Source of the DNA: SSF26 sp037443945
Lineage (GTDB): Bacteria; Chloroflexota; Anaerolineae; J102
Direction of reading: 5' to 3'
Assembly: GCA_037443945.1 (NCBI GenBank)
Contig: JBBINH010000014.1
Location: forward strand, 6,109 to 70,108
Length of the DNA: 64,000 nt
Shown piece after piece: positions 1 through 12,961 of this stretch. Within the stretch, counting starts at the first letter, position 1, and each line of letters begins with the position of its first letter. The position numbers and the translations under genes are program-made. The notes below the pieces were generated by a model. It was not told the origin of the DNA, made no database searches, and saw nothing but the letters and a program-made list of their open reading frames with translations.

Positions 1-2625
1 CGGAGGGACATGGATATCGCTGACGGCGATGGTGGTCCCGGAGATGGTGGCGTAGTGGAAGCCCAATTGCTTGATGATATCCACCACCGTGGCCGTCATC
101 TCCGGTCCCAACCGCTTGTAACACGAGGCCACCAATTCGTTCAGAGCCCCTTTATCCAGCACTTTGTTGATAAAGCGCAGCTCCGGTGGCATGTGATGGT
201 TGAAGATAACACGGCCTACCGTGGTCTCGATCAAACCGCTGGGCGTTTCTTCGTCGGGGATGATGGAACGCCGGCTCAGGGCCTGAATGATCAGACGATA
301 GTCGCTGGGTTCGATGCCGGGGATGTCGAGAATGCCGCGGCGACCGTATTTCTGCAAACGGGCCACGATGCCGCCGGCACTCTGGATGTCGGCCTGGCGC
401 AAGGCGTCGGTAATGCGCTGACCCAGCTCCAGCTCCTCAACTTCGATCTCGTTGAGCCAGCTCTTGTAGAGGAACTTGATCGGTGCGCGCAGACTCACAC
501 GGCCTAGCTCGTAGGCCAACAGGACCTCATCGTAATCGCCGAAGATCTTGCCCGCACCCTTGGCCTCGGGATCGGCTACCGTCATATAATAGCAGCCCAA
601 CACCATGTCCTTGGAGGGGCCGACGATAGGCTCGCCCGAGGCAGGTTTGAGCAGGTTCTTGGTCGAAAGCATGAGCTCACGCGCTTCCTGGACGGCGGCA
701 TCGGATAACGGCACATGGACGGCCATCTGGTCGCCGTCGAAGTCGGCATTGAAAGCGGCACACACCAGGGGATGGAGCTGGATGGCGCTGCCCTCGATGA
801 GCACAACCTCAAACGCCTGGATGCCCAACCGATGGAGGGTGGGCGCCCGGTTCAGCAAGACCGGTCGCGTGGCGATGATTTCCTCCAACACGTCCCACAC
901 GGAGGGATCCATCCGGTCCACCAGCCGTTTGGCGCTCTTGATGTTGTGGGCGAAGTTGTGCTCGACCAGCTTGCGCATGACAAAGGGCTTGAAGAGCTCC
1001 AAAGCCATCTTCTTGGGCAGACCGCATTGGTGCAGCTTCAGATCGGGGCCGGCCACAATCACCGAGCGGCCGGAATAGTCCACGCGCTTGCCCAGCAGAT
1101 TGCGGCGGAAGCGCCCCTGCTTGCCCTTGAGCAGGTCGCTAAGCGATTTGAGCTTGCGCTTGCCGCTGCGGCTGACGGCACGACCGCGACGGCCGTTGTC
1201 GATGAGGCTATCCACGGCCTCCTGCAGCATGCGCTTTTCGTTCCGCACGATGACATCGGGTGCGCCCAGTTCCAGCAACCGCTTCAGGCGATTGTTGCGG
1301 TTGACAACCCGACGATACAGGTCGTTGAGATCGCTGGTGGCAAAGCGACCGCCGTCAAGCTGCACCATGGGCCGCAGATCGGGTGGGATCACGGGCAAGA
1401 CGGTGAGGATCATCCATTCGGGCCGGTTGCCGCTCTTGCGGAAGGATTCGACCACGCGCAACCGCTTGGCATCCTTACGTCGGCGCTGCTTCGAACGGGT
1501 GGTCCGAATGCTCTGGCGCAGTTCCTCGGCCATCTTATCGAGGTTGATCTTGCGCACTAACTCGTAGATGGCTTCGGCCCCCATGCCGGCCTTGAAGATG
1601 TTGCCCCAGCGGTCTTCGAGATCGCGATATTCGCTCTCGGTGAGGAGATCCCCCTCGCGCAGGCTCTTCAGTTCCTGGATCTGGGCTTCGATCTGATGCC
1701 GAACGGTCTCCTTCTGGCTAGCGATGACGTCGTAAACGCGCTGCAAAAGGGTTTCGGCCTCCTGGCGATGCATTTCGCGTTTGGCGGCGGCCAGGTTCCG
1801 GGCCGTCTCGATCTTCTGGCGGCGGATGTAATCCAGATCGCCCAAACGAGCCTGCAAGGCCTGATGGAGCCATTCCTGATGCTGGCGTTCGACCACCACC
1901 CCGGCCTCCAGTAAGGGTTCCTCGCTCCAGGGCAGCAGGATCGGCGCCGTCAATTTCTTGCCGAGATGGCTCTGCAAGACCTCGCGGAGCTGCGGTCCGA
2001 TGACCTTGGTCAGCTCGGTAGTCTGCTGCTCCAACTCCGCCTCGGCCGCCTCGATCGCCGCAGCCTCCTCGGCATCCACCGCCGCCAGTGCCTCATCCCG
2101 TGCCCGCTCGATGGCAGCGATCTGACCGCTGGATTCGGCCTCGATGCGGGCGAAGCGGGCCTGCATCTCCCGCTCCAGCCGTTGCAGCGTGCGGCTGCGT
2201 TGCTCTTCGTCGACGCGCGTGATGATATACTGGGCGAAGTAAAGCACTCGCTCCAGATTGCGCGGGGAGATGTTGAGGAGCAAGCCAAGGCGGCTGGGCA
2301 CGCCTTTGACATACCAGATATGACTGACCGGCGTGGCCAACTGAATGTGGCCCATGCGCTCGCGGCGAACTCGTGCCGGAGCCACCTCGACGCCGCATTT
2401 GTCGCAGATAACGCCCTTGTGACGAACGCGCTTGTATTTCCCGCAGTAACATTCCCAGTCCTTGGTGGGACCGAAAATGCGTTCGCAGAAAAGCCCGTCG
2501 CGTTCGGGCCGCAGGGTACGGTAGTTGATCGTTTCCGGCTTAGTCACCTCACCCTTCGACCACGCCAAGATCTGCTCGGGTGAGGCCAGACTGATCCGAA
2601 TGGCATCAAAGTTGTTGACTTCCAC
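1..2625 (-). CDS. rpoC: DNA-directed RNA polymerase beta' subunit, partial (C-terminal part lies outside the window)
   Basis: The frame is open for 875 codons from a GTG at 2625 to the window edge, so the 3' end is missing. The start is set by AGGAGG-like bases about 7 nt upstream (CTCCGA/GGAGG at 2634-2639). RpoC forms the clamp and catalytic centre of RNA polymerase. Visible features: N-terminal zinc motif Cys59, Cys61, Cys74, Cys77 (CYC...CDKC), and the Mg2+-binding NADFDGDQ motif at residues 626-633 (bases 727-750). Between roughly residues 140 and 330 there is a long, Ala/Glu/Arg-rich, probably coiled-coil stretch that is much larger than in E. coli or Bacillus RpoC; I infer a lineage-type insertion. 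The gene lies 54 bp downstream of rpoB on the same strand, the standard order, and is presumably co-transcribed. Identity is certain; only the insertion's meaning is open. Confidence 0.97.
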   Translation of the reverse strand, partial: MEVNNFDAIRISLASPEQILAWSKGEVTKPETINYRTLRPERDGLFCERIFGPTKDWECYCGKYKRVRHKGVICDKCGVEVAPARVRRERMGHIQLATPVSHIWYVKGVPSRLGLLLNISPRNLERVLYFAQYIITRVDEEQRSRTLQRLEREMQARFARIEAESSGQIAAIERARDEALAAVDAEEAAAIEAAEAELEQQTTELTKVIGPQLREVLQSHLGKKLTAPILLPWSEEPLLEAGVVVERQHQEWLHQALQARLGDLDYIRRQKIETARNLAAAKREMHRQEAETLLQRVYDVIASQKETVRHQIEAQIQELKSLREGDLLTESEYRDLEDRWGNIFKAGMGAEAIYELVRKINLDKMAEELRQSIRTTRSKQRRRKDAKRLRVVESFRKSGNRPEWMILTVLPVIPPDLRPMVQLDGGRFATSDLNDLYRRVVNRNNRLKRLLELGAPDVIVRNEKRMLQEAVDSLIDNGRRGRAVSRSGKRKLKSLSDLLKGKQGRFRRNLLGKRVDYSGRSVIVAGPDLKLHQCGLPKKMALELFKPFVMRKLVEHNFAHNIKSAKRLVDRMDPSVWDVLEEIIATRPVLLNRAPTLHRLGIQAFEVVLIEGSAIQLHPLVCAAFNADFDGDQMAVHVPLSDAAVQEARELMLSTKNLLKPASGEPIVGPSKDMVLGCYYMTVADPEAKGAGKIFGDYDEVLLAYELGRVSLRAPIKFLYKSWLNEIEVEELELGQRITDALRQADIQSAGGIVARLQKYGRRGILDIPGIEPSDYRLIIQALSRRSIIPDEETPSGLIETTVGRVIFNHHMPPELRFINKVLDKGALNELVASCYKRLGPEMTATVVDIIKQLGFHYATISGTTIAVSDIHVPP

Positions 2626-2679
2626 GATAAAGACCTCCGAAAAACGGGCCGATCGGGGCCATACCCCAACCGGATACCC

Positions 2680-6549
<3,870 letters not shown>

Positions 6550-7068
6550 GCGTCAACTACTCCTGAACAGAGTCTAAGTGACAGCAGATAAACAACGCCT
6601 CGGTGTCCTTGTGGGACAAAGGGCGGAGAACAAGCGAAGGTCAGGGGACCGTCAACAAAGCGGGCATTTCACCCCAGACGGCATCTGTAACACAACGACG
6701 TAACGGCCGGAGAAAACACCCTTCCTGAAGAGCAGCCGGCCGTCCTCATCGTGGTTATGGCCGATCCGGCTACCGAGATCTTCAGTGCGCGCGACAAAAC
6801 CCACCATCATGGATTCCGGCGGGCCGCTGCAGGAAGGTGGGATGTATTTTTGTGGTAAGAAACGGTAACCTGGGGAGAGAGCCAGGGGAAAGAACGATAG
6901 GAGGTTCAGGGGGGAACAGTTTAGATCGAAGAGCGTGAATTAGTAGTGTGCCACAGACGAGGAGAAATGTCAATTTAAATTTCGCCGCAGTTGCACCGGA
7001 GATGGCCAAGAGCCGAGACCGGGGCCCAGAAGCCACGGCAAGCGAGGAAGGACGGAGGGGTGAGGGCA
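6550..7068. other. Non-coding divergent region between rpoB and the metal permease
   Basis: About 520 bp with no credible gene. The minus-strand open frame at 6782-7087 has no family flavour and no ribosome site. The half nearest rpoB must hold its promoter and 5' leader. A TTGACG-like -35 is visible on the minus strand near 6655 but lacks a good -10. A short AT palindrome (AATTTAAATT) lies near 6973-6982. No RNA gene was recognised. Confidence 0.5.
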
Positions 7069-7097
7069 TTGGCACCGATGCCGGCACCGTTTATAAT
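7069..7097 (+). promoter_or_regulatory. Sigma70-type promoter of the metal ABC permease gene
   Basis: TTGGCA at 7069-7074, a 17-bp spacer, and a perfect TATAAT at 7092-7097. The predicted transcription start near 7104 gives a ~55-nt leader before the GTG at 7160. Confidence 0.75.
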
Positions 7098-7159
7098 AAG
7101 ACACTATCTCATCTACACCACCCCATAGCAGTCATCCGATCCCGCTTCAGGAGCGCCTC

Positions 7160-8008
7160 GTGCACTGGTTAACCGACCCCCTTAGCTATCCCTTTATGGT
7201 CCGGGCCCTGGCTGCCGCCATCCTGGTCGGCGGCCTCTGCGCCGTGGTGGGCAGTTACGTGGTCGTGCGCGGCATGGCCTTCGTGGGCGATGCGCTGGCC
7301 CATGCCGTGTTGCCGGGTGTGGCCGTGGGCTATGTCCTCGGCGGAGGTGCCCGGACGCCTGTCTTCTGGAGCGCCCTGGTCACGGCCATCCTTACGGCCA
7401 TCGGCATCGGCGCCGTCAGCAAAACAGCACGCGTCAAGGAAGACACCGCCATCGGTATCATCTTCGCCGGCATGTTCGCCGTGGGCATTACGCTCATCTC
7501 CACCACCCGCAGCTACGCCGTTGACCTGGCCCATTTTCTCTTCGGCAACGTCCTCGGCGTAACGACCGGGGACCTCATTTTGACCGCCGCTTTCGCTGCC
7601 GGCGTTGTCCTGGTCATCGTGGGGTTTTATAAAGAGTTCCTGGTCGCGGCTTTCGACCCGGTTCTGGCCGTCACCCTGCGGCTGCCGGTGGATCTGCTCA
7701 ACCAAATCCTCTTTGTCCTCATCGCCGTCACCACGGTCGTCTCCCTGCAGACGGTGGGTGTGGCCATGATGGTGGCCATGCTGATCACGCCGGCGGCCAC
7801 CGCCTATCTGCTGACCAGACGCCTGGCCACCATGATGGGAGTCGCTGCCGGCCTGGGTGCCGGTGCCGGCGTCATCGGCCTCTATCTCTCCTACTATGCC
7901 GGGTTGCCTTCGGGGGCTGCCATCGTCCTGGTTGCCACGGCCTGTTTCCTGATAGCCTTGCCGGTATCCCCCCGACGTCAGCGGTTATGGCGACGTTCGC
8001 GCGCATAA
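7160..8008 (+). CDS. Metal (Zn/Mn/Fe) ABC transporter permease, TroC/ZnuB/MntB family
   Basis: 282 residues, the family's usual length. It starts with GTG at 7160, with AGGAG at 7149-7153 at good spacing. The protein is almost entirely hydrophobic with about 8 membrane helices. It shows the ABC-3 family signature region near the N-terminus (VVVRGMAFVGDALAHAVLPG), the loop conserved in high-affinity Zn/Mn importers. Such permeases work as dimers with an ATPase and a periplasmic-type binding protein, but neither partner is next to it: upstream is rpoB on the other strand and downstream is an unrelated membrane protein. The partners must be elsewhere. A DtxR-family metal regulator lies at the other end of the window. 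Which metal is carried cannot be told from the sequence. Confidence 0.9.
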   Translation: MHWLTDPLSYPFMVRALAAAILVGGLCAVVGSYVVVRGMAFVGDALAHAVLPGVAVGYVLGGGARTPVFWSALVTAILTAIGIGAVSKTARVKEDTAIGIIFAGMFAVGITLISTTRSYAVDLAHFLFGNVLGVTTGDLILTAAFAAGVVLVIVGFYKEFLVAAFDPVLAVTLRLPVDLLNQILFVLIAVTTVVSLQTVGVAMMVAMLITPAATAYLLTRRLATMMGVAAGLGAGAGVIGLYLSYYAGLPSGAAIVLVATACFLIALPVSPRRQRLWRRSRA

Positions 8009-8044
8009 CCGGCCTGGGGGACAGCCCATCCCCCGACCGCGGCA

Positions 8045-8053
8045 TGGTATAAT
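8045..8053 (+). promoter_or_regulatory. Extended -10 promoter element
   Basis: TGG followed by TATAAT (8048-8053), i.e. TGnTATAAT, 26 nt ahead of the ATG at 8080. No clear -35 is visible. Confidence 0.55.
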
Positions 8054-8079
8054 AGCCCGGCTTTCCCGCAACGGTCATC

Positions 8080-9126
8080 ATGAGCCGCGCTTCCTTTTTC
8101 CGCACCTTTCGCACCGTCCTGGCCGAAATCGACGTCGGACCCCTTCGGCAACAGGTGCAAAAACCGCTGCGTCTTGTCGTGATGGGGAGCCATGCCGAGG
8201 CCCTGGAGCAGATACGCGCAGCATTGCAAACCGATCCTTTCCGGCCGACGGCCACCAGGCCTGCGGCGACCGTGCCGACCTGCCGGCTGCCGGCCACGGC
8301 CGTTGAACTCAAGCAGGCCAGCGCCGCCGATGGTGTGTTGCTTATCCTGGCAGCCGGGCAGGAGGATCGGCGTCCTGAAGCCGAGGTGTTGGCCGCCTTG
8401 CTCGCAACTCGGCCGCGCCCCCCGGTGGTGTGGGTGCATTGGGGCGAAGACGAAACCACAGCTCAGCGCGCTCCGCACGGGGCCGATGGCGAGGTGTTCG
8501 TCCATCCGGCCACGGCGGCCGGACTGGCCGCGGCCTTATTGCCGACTCTACAGCAAGTATGGCCCGAACGCGGGCCGGCCATCGGTCATCATCTGCCGGG
8601 ATTGCGGGCCGCCGTGGCCGAGCACCTGATCGAAGAAACCTGCCTGATCAACGCCACCTTTGTGGCTGGTACCGGCCTGGCCGAGATGATACCGATCCTG
8701 GGGCTGCCTCTCGGTGTGGCCGATATGGTGGTCTTGAGCAAAAACCAGGCCCTCCTCAGCTACAAACTGGCGCTCGGCCTGGGCTATGACGGCACGGCTG
8801 CCGAGCTGGTGGGACCGCTGACAGGGGTGATCGGGGCCGGTTTTCTCTGGCGGCAGCTCGCCCGCACCCTGGTGGGCCTGATACCCGGCCTGGGTTTACC
8901 GGCCAAGATCGCCGTGGCCTATGCCGGCACCTACGTCACCGGCTACGCGGTCTATCACTGGTATGCCTACGGCCAAACCCTCTCGCGTGCCCGGCTCCGC
9001 GCCTTACAACGCGAAGCCCTGACCCGTGGTCGGGCGCGGGCGGCAGCGATTCTGGCCGGACGGCCATCCAAACGTTCCTCTACGCCCACCCTCAAGCCGT
9101 CCGATGCCACCCATCGCCGTTCCTGA
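8080..9126 (+). CDS. DUF697/YcjF-like membrane protein of unknown function
   Basis: 348 residues. The N-terminal half (about residues 1-180) is soluble, with a Rossmann-like flavour and an alternating hydrophobic VLLILAAG strand reminiscent of a decayed GTPase or signalling domain. No Walker motif is present. The second half holds two or three hydrophobic segments rich in Gly (GTGLAEMIPILGLPLGVADM and an IPGLGLPAKIAVAYAGTYVTG stretch), resembling the C-terminal membrane module of DUF697 proteins. The tail is basic. The gene has its own extended -10 promoter and overlaps the next gene by 23 bp, so the two are probably co-transcribed. The DUF697 assignment is by resemblance only; the function is unknown. 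Confidence 0.6.
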   Translation: MSRASFFRTFRTVLAEIDVGPLRQQVQKPLRLVVMGSHAEALEQIRAALQTDPFRPTATRPAATVPTCRLPATAVELKQASAADGVLLILAAGQEDRRPEAEVLAALLATRPRPPVVWVHWGEDETTAQRAPHGADGEVFVHPATAAGLAAALLPTLQQVWPERGPAIGHHLPGLRAAVAEHLIEETCLINATFVAGTGLAEMIPILGLPLGVADMVVLSKNQALLSYKLALGLGYDGTAAELVGPLTGVIGAGFLWRQLARTLVGLIPGLGLPAKIAVAYAGTYVTGYAVYHWYAYGQTLSRARLRALQREALTRGRARAAAILAGRPSKRSSTPTLKPSDATHRRS

Positions 9127-10336
9127 AATCCCCCATCCGGGCCGGGTCACCGAATGGCGCGCGCTTTGGGTTTCCCGCTTCGATTGGACCGAAGAAGGAA
9201 CCCGGCCGGCCGACCGGACGCGACTGGATCGCATCGTCGAGCAAGCGGCTGCGGCCGGGTTCAATGGGCTTTTGTTCCAGGTGCGGGCTATGGCCGATGC
9301 CTACTATGCCTCGACCCTGGAGCCGTGGGCAGCGCGCGTCAGCGGTCGCGGTTTGGGTCAGCCTCCGGAGCCCTTCTGGGATCCTCTGGCTTATCTCATC
9401 GAAAAAGCCCATGCCGCCGGATTGCAGGTCCATGCCTGGCTGAACGTCTATCCCGTGGCCGAGGGCCGCGACCGCTGCCTGCACAACCCCGACTGGCGGG
9501 TGCAACCGCTGCCGTTGTTCTATCGCCTGGCCGTGGCCCACGGCGTCACCTTCAACAAGGTGAACGGACTGCAATGGGACGATCGCGGGGAGGTCCTCTG
9601 CACCGGGTATCGCTACGCCAGCCCGGCCTCGACCGTCTTTACGGACCATTTCCTGGCCGTGGCAGCGGAGTTGGCCGCCAACTACGCCCTTGATGGGCTC
9701 CATCTCGATCACATCCGTTATGCCGGCCGCCGGGCATCGTGTGACCCGGTCAGCCTGCGGCGCTATTACGGCCTGCCCCAGGAAGCGCCGCTGCCATCGT
9801 GTCGAATCGATGCCGCCTATGCCGACTGGCAGCGCGAGCTGATCAACGCCACCGTGCGACGACTCTATCAGGAAGTCGCGCTCCCTCACTCGCTCTGGCT
9901 TTCGGCGGCCGTGTGGCCGGTCTACAAGCGCTTCCCCGAACTCGACCGGTTTGGACCTTCCAGCCAGGGGTACCACGATTACTACCAGGATTCAAAGGGC
10001 TGGGCCCAGGGAGGGTACGTGGACGCCCTGATGCCCATGATTTACCCGGCAGTCTATCACTGCCCGGATGACAGCTTCTGGACTCGCGAGGTGTGGCGTC
10101 TTCTTGTTGCCGATTTTCAGGCTACGGCCGGTCGGTGCCTGATCGTCCCCGGCATCGGCACCGGCTACTGTAGCTTTGCCGAAATCGCCGACCGCATTGA
10201 CATGGCCCGCGCGTTAGGGGTGGCCGGACACGCCCTGTTCTCCTATCGCGGGCTGGCCGCCCGCAACTACTTTGCCGAGCTGGCTGCCGGCCCCTATGCC
10301 ACTCCGGCCGTGGCCCCCTCATTACCCCGGCGTTAG
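9104..10336 (+). CDS. Family 10 glycosyl-hydrolase-like protein (GHL10, DUF187/YngK type)
   Basis: 410 residues from the ATG at 9104, which overlaps the end of the previous gene. The N-terminus EWRALWVSRFDWTEEG and the FNGLLFQVRAMADAYYAS segment match the start of the GHL10 TIM barrel (strand beta1 to beta2). Further on, GLQVHAWLNVYP and ALDGLHLDHIRYAGR are typical barrel strands bearing acidic and His residues. No signal peptide is visible, unlike many family members that act outside the cell. GHL10 proteins are linked to cell-wall or extracellular polysaccharide breakdown; the substrate is unknown. The gene runs convergently towards the GT28 glycosyltransferase gene, with only 9 bp between stops and no terminator hairpin. 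Confidence 0.8.
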   Translation: MPPIAVPEIPHPGRVTEWRALWVSRFDWTEEGTRPADRTRLDRIVEQAAAAGFNGLLFQVRAMADAYYASTLEPWAARVSGRGLGQPPEPFWDPLAYLIEKAHAAGLQVHAWLNVYPVAEGRDRCLHNPDWRVQPLPLFYRLAVAHGVTFNKVNGLQWDDRGEVLCTGYRYASPASTVFTDHFLAVAAELAANYALDGLHLDHIRYAGRRASCDPVSLRRYYGLPQEAPLPSCRIDAAYADWQRELINATVRRLYQEVALPHSLWLSAAVWPVYKRFPELDRFGPSSQGYHDYYQDSKGWAQGGYVDALMPMIYPAVYHCPDDSFWTREVWRLLVADFQATAGRCLIVPGIGTGYCSFAEIADRIDMARALGVAGHALFSYRGLAARNYFAELAAGPYATPAVAPSLPRR

Positions 10337-10345
10337 GGACTACGG

Positions 10346-11635
10346 CTACCGGTTTTGAGCGGATGATGAGGGGATGATCGCAGGGACCGGGGCCGGTTGG
10401 AGCCGGGCGGCGATCAGCCGGGCCATCCTGTGGGCGGCGTCGGGCCGCGCCACACGGCCGCAGTTGGCCACATAGCGTTGTCGCTCCGTCTCATCGGCCA
10501 TCCAGCGCGCCAGAGTCCGGACCACCTGCCGGGGTTGGGGCGCCCAGACGCCAACCCCTTCCACCACAACGAACTGCACATTGCCGTCCTCCTGTCCCGG
10601 CAGCCGGGCATAGAGGATAAGCGGCACCCTGGCATTGAGGGCCTCGGCAATGGTACCGGGACCGGCCTTGGTGATCAGGGCATCGGCCGCACGCATAAAA
10701 TCGGGCATCTCACGGGTAAAGCCGTAGATGAAGGTGGGAATGCGCCAGGCATGGGCTTCCAGTTCGGCCCGCAGGCCTTCGTTCCGGCCGGTTACGACCA
10801 CCAAGGTCAAATCCAGGCCCGACTCGTCAATGGCATAGGCCACCGGTGCCATCGGCCCCATGCCTTCGCCCCCGCCAACGAGCACGGCCACAAAGGCATC
10901 CTCAGGCCAGCCGAGGCGGGCGCGCAGGCTGCGCTTATCGCCGGGAGGAGTGCAATAGCGCGCGGCCACCGGCTGCCCCACGACCACGACCCGGTCCGGG
11001 TCGAGGCCGTTGGCCAGAGCGTAGCCGCGCGCCGTCTCTGTGGCCACGATGGTCATATCGACCCTGGGATCGAACCAGAACGCATGCGCCGTCACCATGT
11101 CGGTGACGACGGTGAGAAAAGGCGGGCGTCGGGCTCCCAGGGCATTGAGGATCAAGGTCGTGGCAAAGGGATGGACGGTGACGATCAGATCGGCCGGATG
11201 ATGGCGAACGAGTCGCCGCGCCGCACGGGCCACGAACGGCCAGAGCAGGGCCAGGATGACGCGCACCCGCCGACGGCCGTTGCTCAGATAAAAGCCGAGC
11301 CCCCACAACCGGGGCATTTTGACCATCGAGGGATACCACTCGGGCACACGACGCAGAGGCCCGGGGGCATAGGCCTTGAAGAAATCCACCATCTCGGTGG
11401 TCACGGCCTCGCCGTATGCCGAGGCCAGCGCTTCGATAATGGCCTCGGCTGCCGCCCGATGGCCGCCGCCTGTGTCCGAAAACAGAAAAAGCACATGGGG
11501 TTTGGCCGTGGCGCCTTCTGCGAGGTCGTCGCATGGCGCAGGTTCCGGAAGCGTAGAGGCAAAAGCACCGCCATCGGATACAAGAGAGGCGCCGTTTGAC
11601 GGACGTGGCTCCTGCGAAGACCGGGTCATGGGCAT
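10346..11635 (-). CDS. GT28 glycosyltransferase, MGDG synthase/processive diacylglycerol glucosyltransferase-like
   Basis: 429 residues from the ATG at 11635, chosen because GGAGAG lies a few bases upstream; a TTG five codons earlier would swallow that site. After a ~45-residue variable N-terminus, the HVLFLFSDTGGGHRAAAEAI motif marks the MGDG-synthase N-domain (acceptor lipid binding). The C-terminal domain carries the GT28 donor-site features GGGEGMGP, TGRNEGLRAELE, ADALITKAGPGTIAEAL and GQEDGN. The family transfers galactose or glucose from a UDP-sugar to diacylglycerol on the inner membrane face, making glycolipids. Donor and product here are unresolved. The gene is divergent from the mtnA-like gene. 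Confidence 0.88.
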   Translation of the reverse strand: MPMTRSSQEPRPSNGASLVSDGGAFASTLPEPAPCDDLAEGATAKPHVLFLFSDTGGGHRAAAEAIIEALASAYGEAVTTEMVDFFKAYAPGPLRRVPEWYPSMVKMPRLWGLGFYLSNGRRRVRVILALLWPFVARAARRLVRHHPADLIVTVHPFATTLILNALGARRPPFLTVVTDMVTAHAFWFDPRVDMTIVATETARGYALANGLDPDRVVVVGQPVAARYCTPPGDKRSLRARLGWPEDAFVAVLVGGGEGMGPMAPVAYAIDESGLDLTLVVVTGRNEGLRAELEAHAWRIPTFIYGFTREMPDFMRAADALITKAGPGTIAEALNARVPLILYARLPGQEDGNVQFVVVEGVGVWAPQPRQVVRTLARWMADETERQRYVANCGRVARPDAAHRMARLIAARLQPAPVPAIIPSSSAQNR

Positions 11636-11764
11636 CGTCTCTCCGCCCAAAGCAGGCCAGAATCGGATCGGATAAACGCAGGGATGTTAGCGCAGACAAG
11701 GCCGAGATACCTAAACCGGCCCCTTGCCATGATGTTCGCATGAAGCCCCGGCGCTCAGGTCGGA

Positions 11765-11770
11765 TATAAT
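11765..11770 (+). promoter_or_regulatory. Probable -10 element of the mtnA-like operon
   Basis: TATAAT hexamer 58 nt before the ATG at 11828. No good -35 is visible. It lies in the divergent gap between the GT28 gene and mtnA. Confidence 0.45.
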
Positions 11771-11827
11771 CGCTTTATCTGCCGTTATTCCTGCCTCCTC
11801 CGAGACGAGACCCTCTTCGTCCGCTTG

Positions 11828-12847
11828 ATGACCACCATCCCGCCCTGTCCGGCCTTGTTGGCCGACCGCTTCCACACCCTGCGCTACGATCCGGAGCAGG
11901 AGGCCGTTGTCCTGCTCGATCGGCGGGTCTATCCGTTTCGTACCGCGTTTGTGGTCTGTCGCACGGTCGAGGAGACGGCCGTCGCCATCGAGCAAATGGT
12001 CGTGCAAGGAGGACCGCCGCTGGCCTATGCCGCCGGATTGGGCTTGGCCCTGGCTACGCCGACCCCGGCGGGCTATCGTCAGGCGGCGGCCCGCCTTTTG
12101 GCCACGCGGCCTACGGCCGATGACCTCCATCATCTCATCCCGGCAGCCCTGGCACGGGCGTTGGCCGCGTTGGAGGCGGGTACCGATGCCAAAACGGCCA
12201 TTCTGGACTTCGTCTATGCCGAAATCGCCCGCGGCAATCGCGTCAGCCGGGCCTGTGGTGAATACGCCGCCGGCCTCCTGGCCGATGGCGAGTGCGTGCT
12301 CACCCATTGTTTTGCCGGTGCGGCCTTGTGCTGGATGCTTTGGATCGCCAAACACCAGGGCAAGACCATCCACCTCTATGCCACCGAGACGCGACCCTAT
12401 CTGCAGGGCGCGCGGTTGACCGCCCAATCCGCCGTCGAGATGGGCATCCGCTGCACCGTCATTACCGACGGCATGCCCGCCCATCTGATGAGCCAGGGGA
12501 TGATCACCGCCTTCATCTGCGCGGCCGACCGCATCACCGGCGACGGCCATATCATCAACAAGGTCGGCACCCTGGCCATTGCCCTGGCCGCCCACTACCA
12601 TCGCGTGCCCTTCTTTGTCCTGGGTTACGACGGTCCGGACCCCCACACGCCGACGGCCGAGGGCATCCCCATCGAATGGCGTGACGGCCGCGAGGTGCTC
12701 TCTCTGGCCGGACAGCGGGTGGCGGTCGAGGGCGTCGAGGCCCTCTATCCGGCTTTCGACATCACCCCACCCCATCTCATCACCGGCATCGTCACCGATC
12801 GCGGGATTTTCCCGGCCCCCTTGATCGGCCGCTATCCGGGAACCTAA
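11828..12847 (+). CDS. mtnA: S-methyl-5-thioribose-1-phosphate isomerase family protein (MtnA-like, eIF2B fold)
   Basis: 339 residues. ATG at 11828 is preferred to the TTG immediately before it. MtnA converts methylthioribose-1-phosphate to methylthioribulose-1-phosphate in methionine salvage. Both catalytic residues of the family are present: Cys161 in LTHCFAGAAL and Asp234 in CAADRITGDGHIINKVGT. The substrate-site ATETRPYLQGARLTA and ITDGM motifs are also kept. The phosphate-loop region reads GGPPLAYAAG, where canonical MtnA has RGAPAIG, so the protein is diverged and could act on a related ribose-1-phosphate. The two phosphorylase-like genes that follow would supply such a substrate, which supports an aldose-phosphate isomerase role in nucleoside salvage. 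Confidence 0.82.
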   Translation: MTTIPPCPALLADRFHTLRYDPEQEAVVLLDRRVYPFRTAFVVCRTVEETAVAIEQMVVQGGPPLAYAAGLGLALATPTPAGYRQAAARLLATRPTADDLHHLIPAALARALAALEAGTDAKTAILDFVYAEIARGNRVSRACGEYAAGLLADGECVLTHCFAGAALCWMLWIAKHQGKTIHLYATETRPYLQGARLTAQSAVEMGIRCTVITDGMPAHLMSQGMITAFICAADRITGDGHIINKVGTLAIALAAHYHRVPFFVLGYDGPDPHTPTAEGIPIEWRDGREVLSLAGQRVAVEGVEALYPAFDITPPHLITGIVTDRGIFPAPLIGRYPGT

Positions 12848-12961
12848 AGGCCCGGTGCGTCCCTCTTGCGAGGACGGCCGCTATTGCCGTAGCATATGCC
12901 GATGACCTCGTTTCGCTCCTGAGGGCGGTCATCCCCCTTTGCTTAGCCCGCTTGCCTTGCC

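Noticed and set aside
6782..7087. Minus-strand open frame (101 codons) in the rpoB upstream gap
   Set aside because: No ribosome site and no recognisable domain; it also covers the permease promoter.
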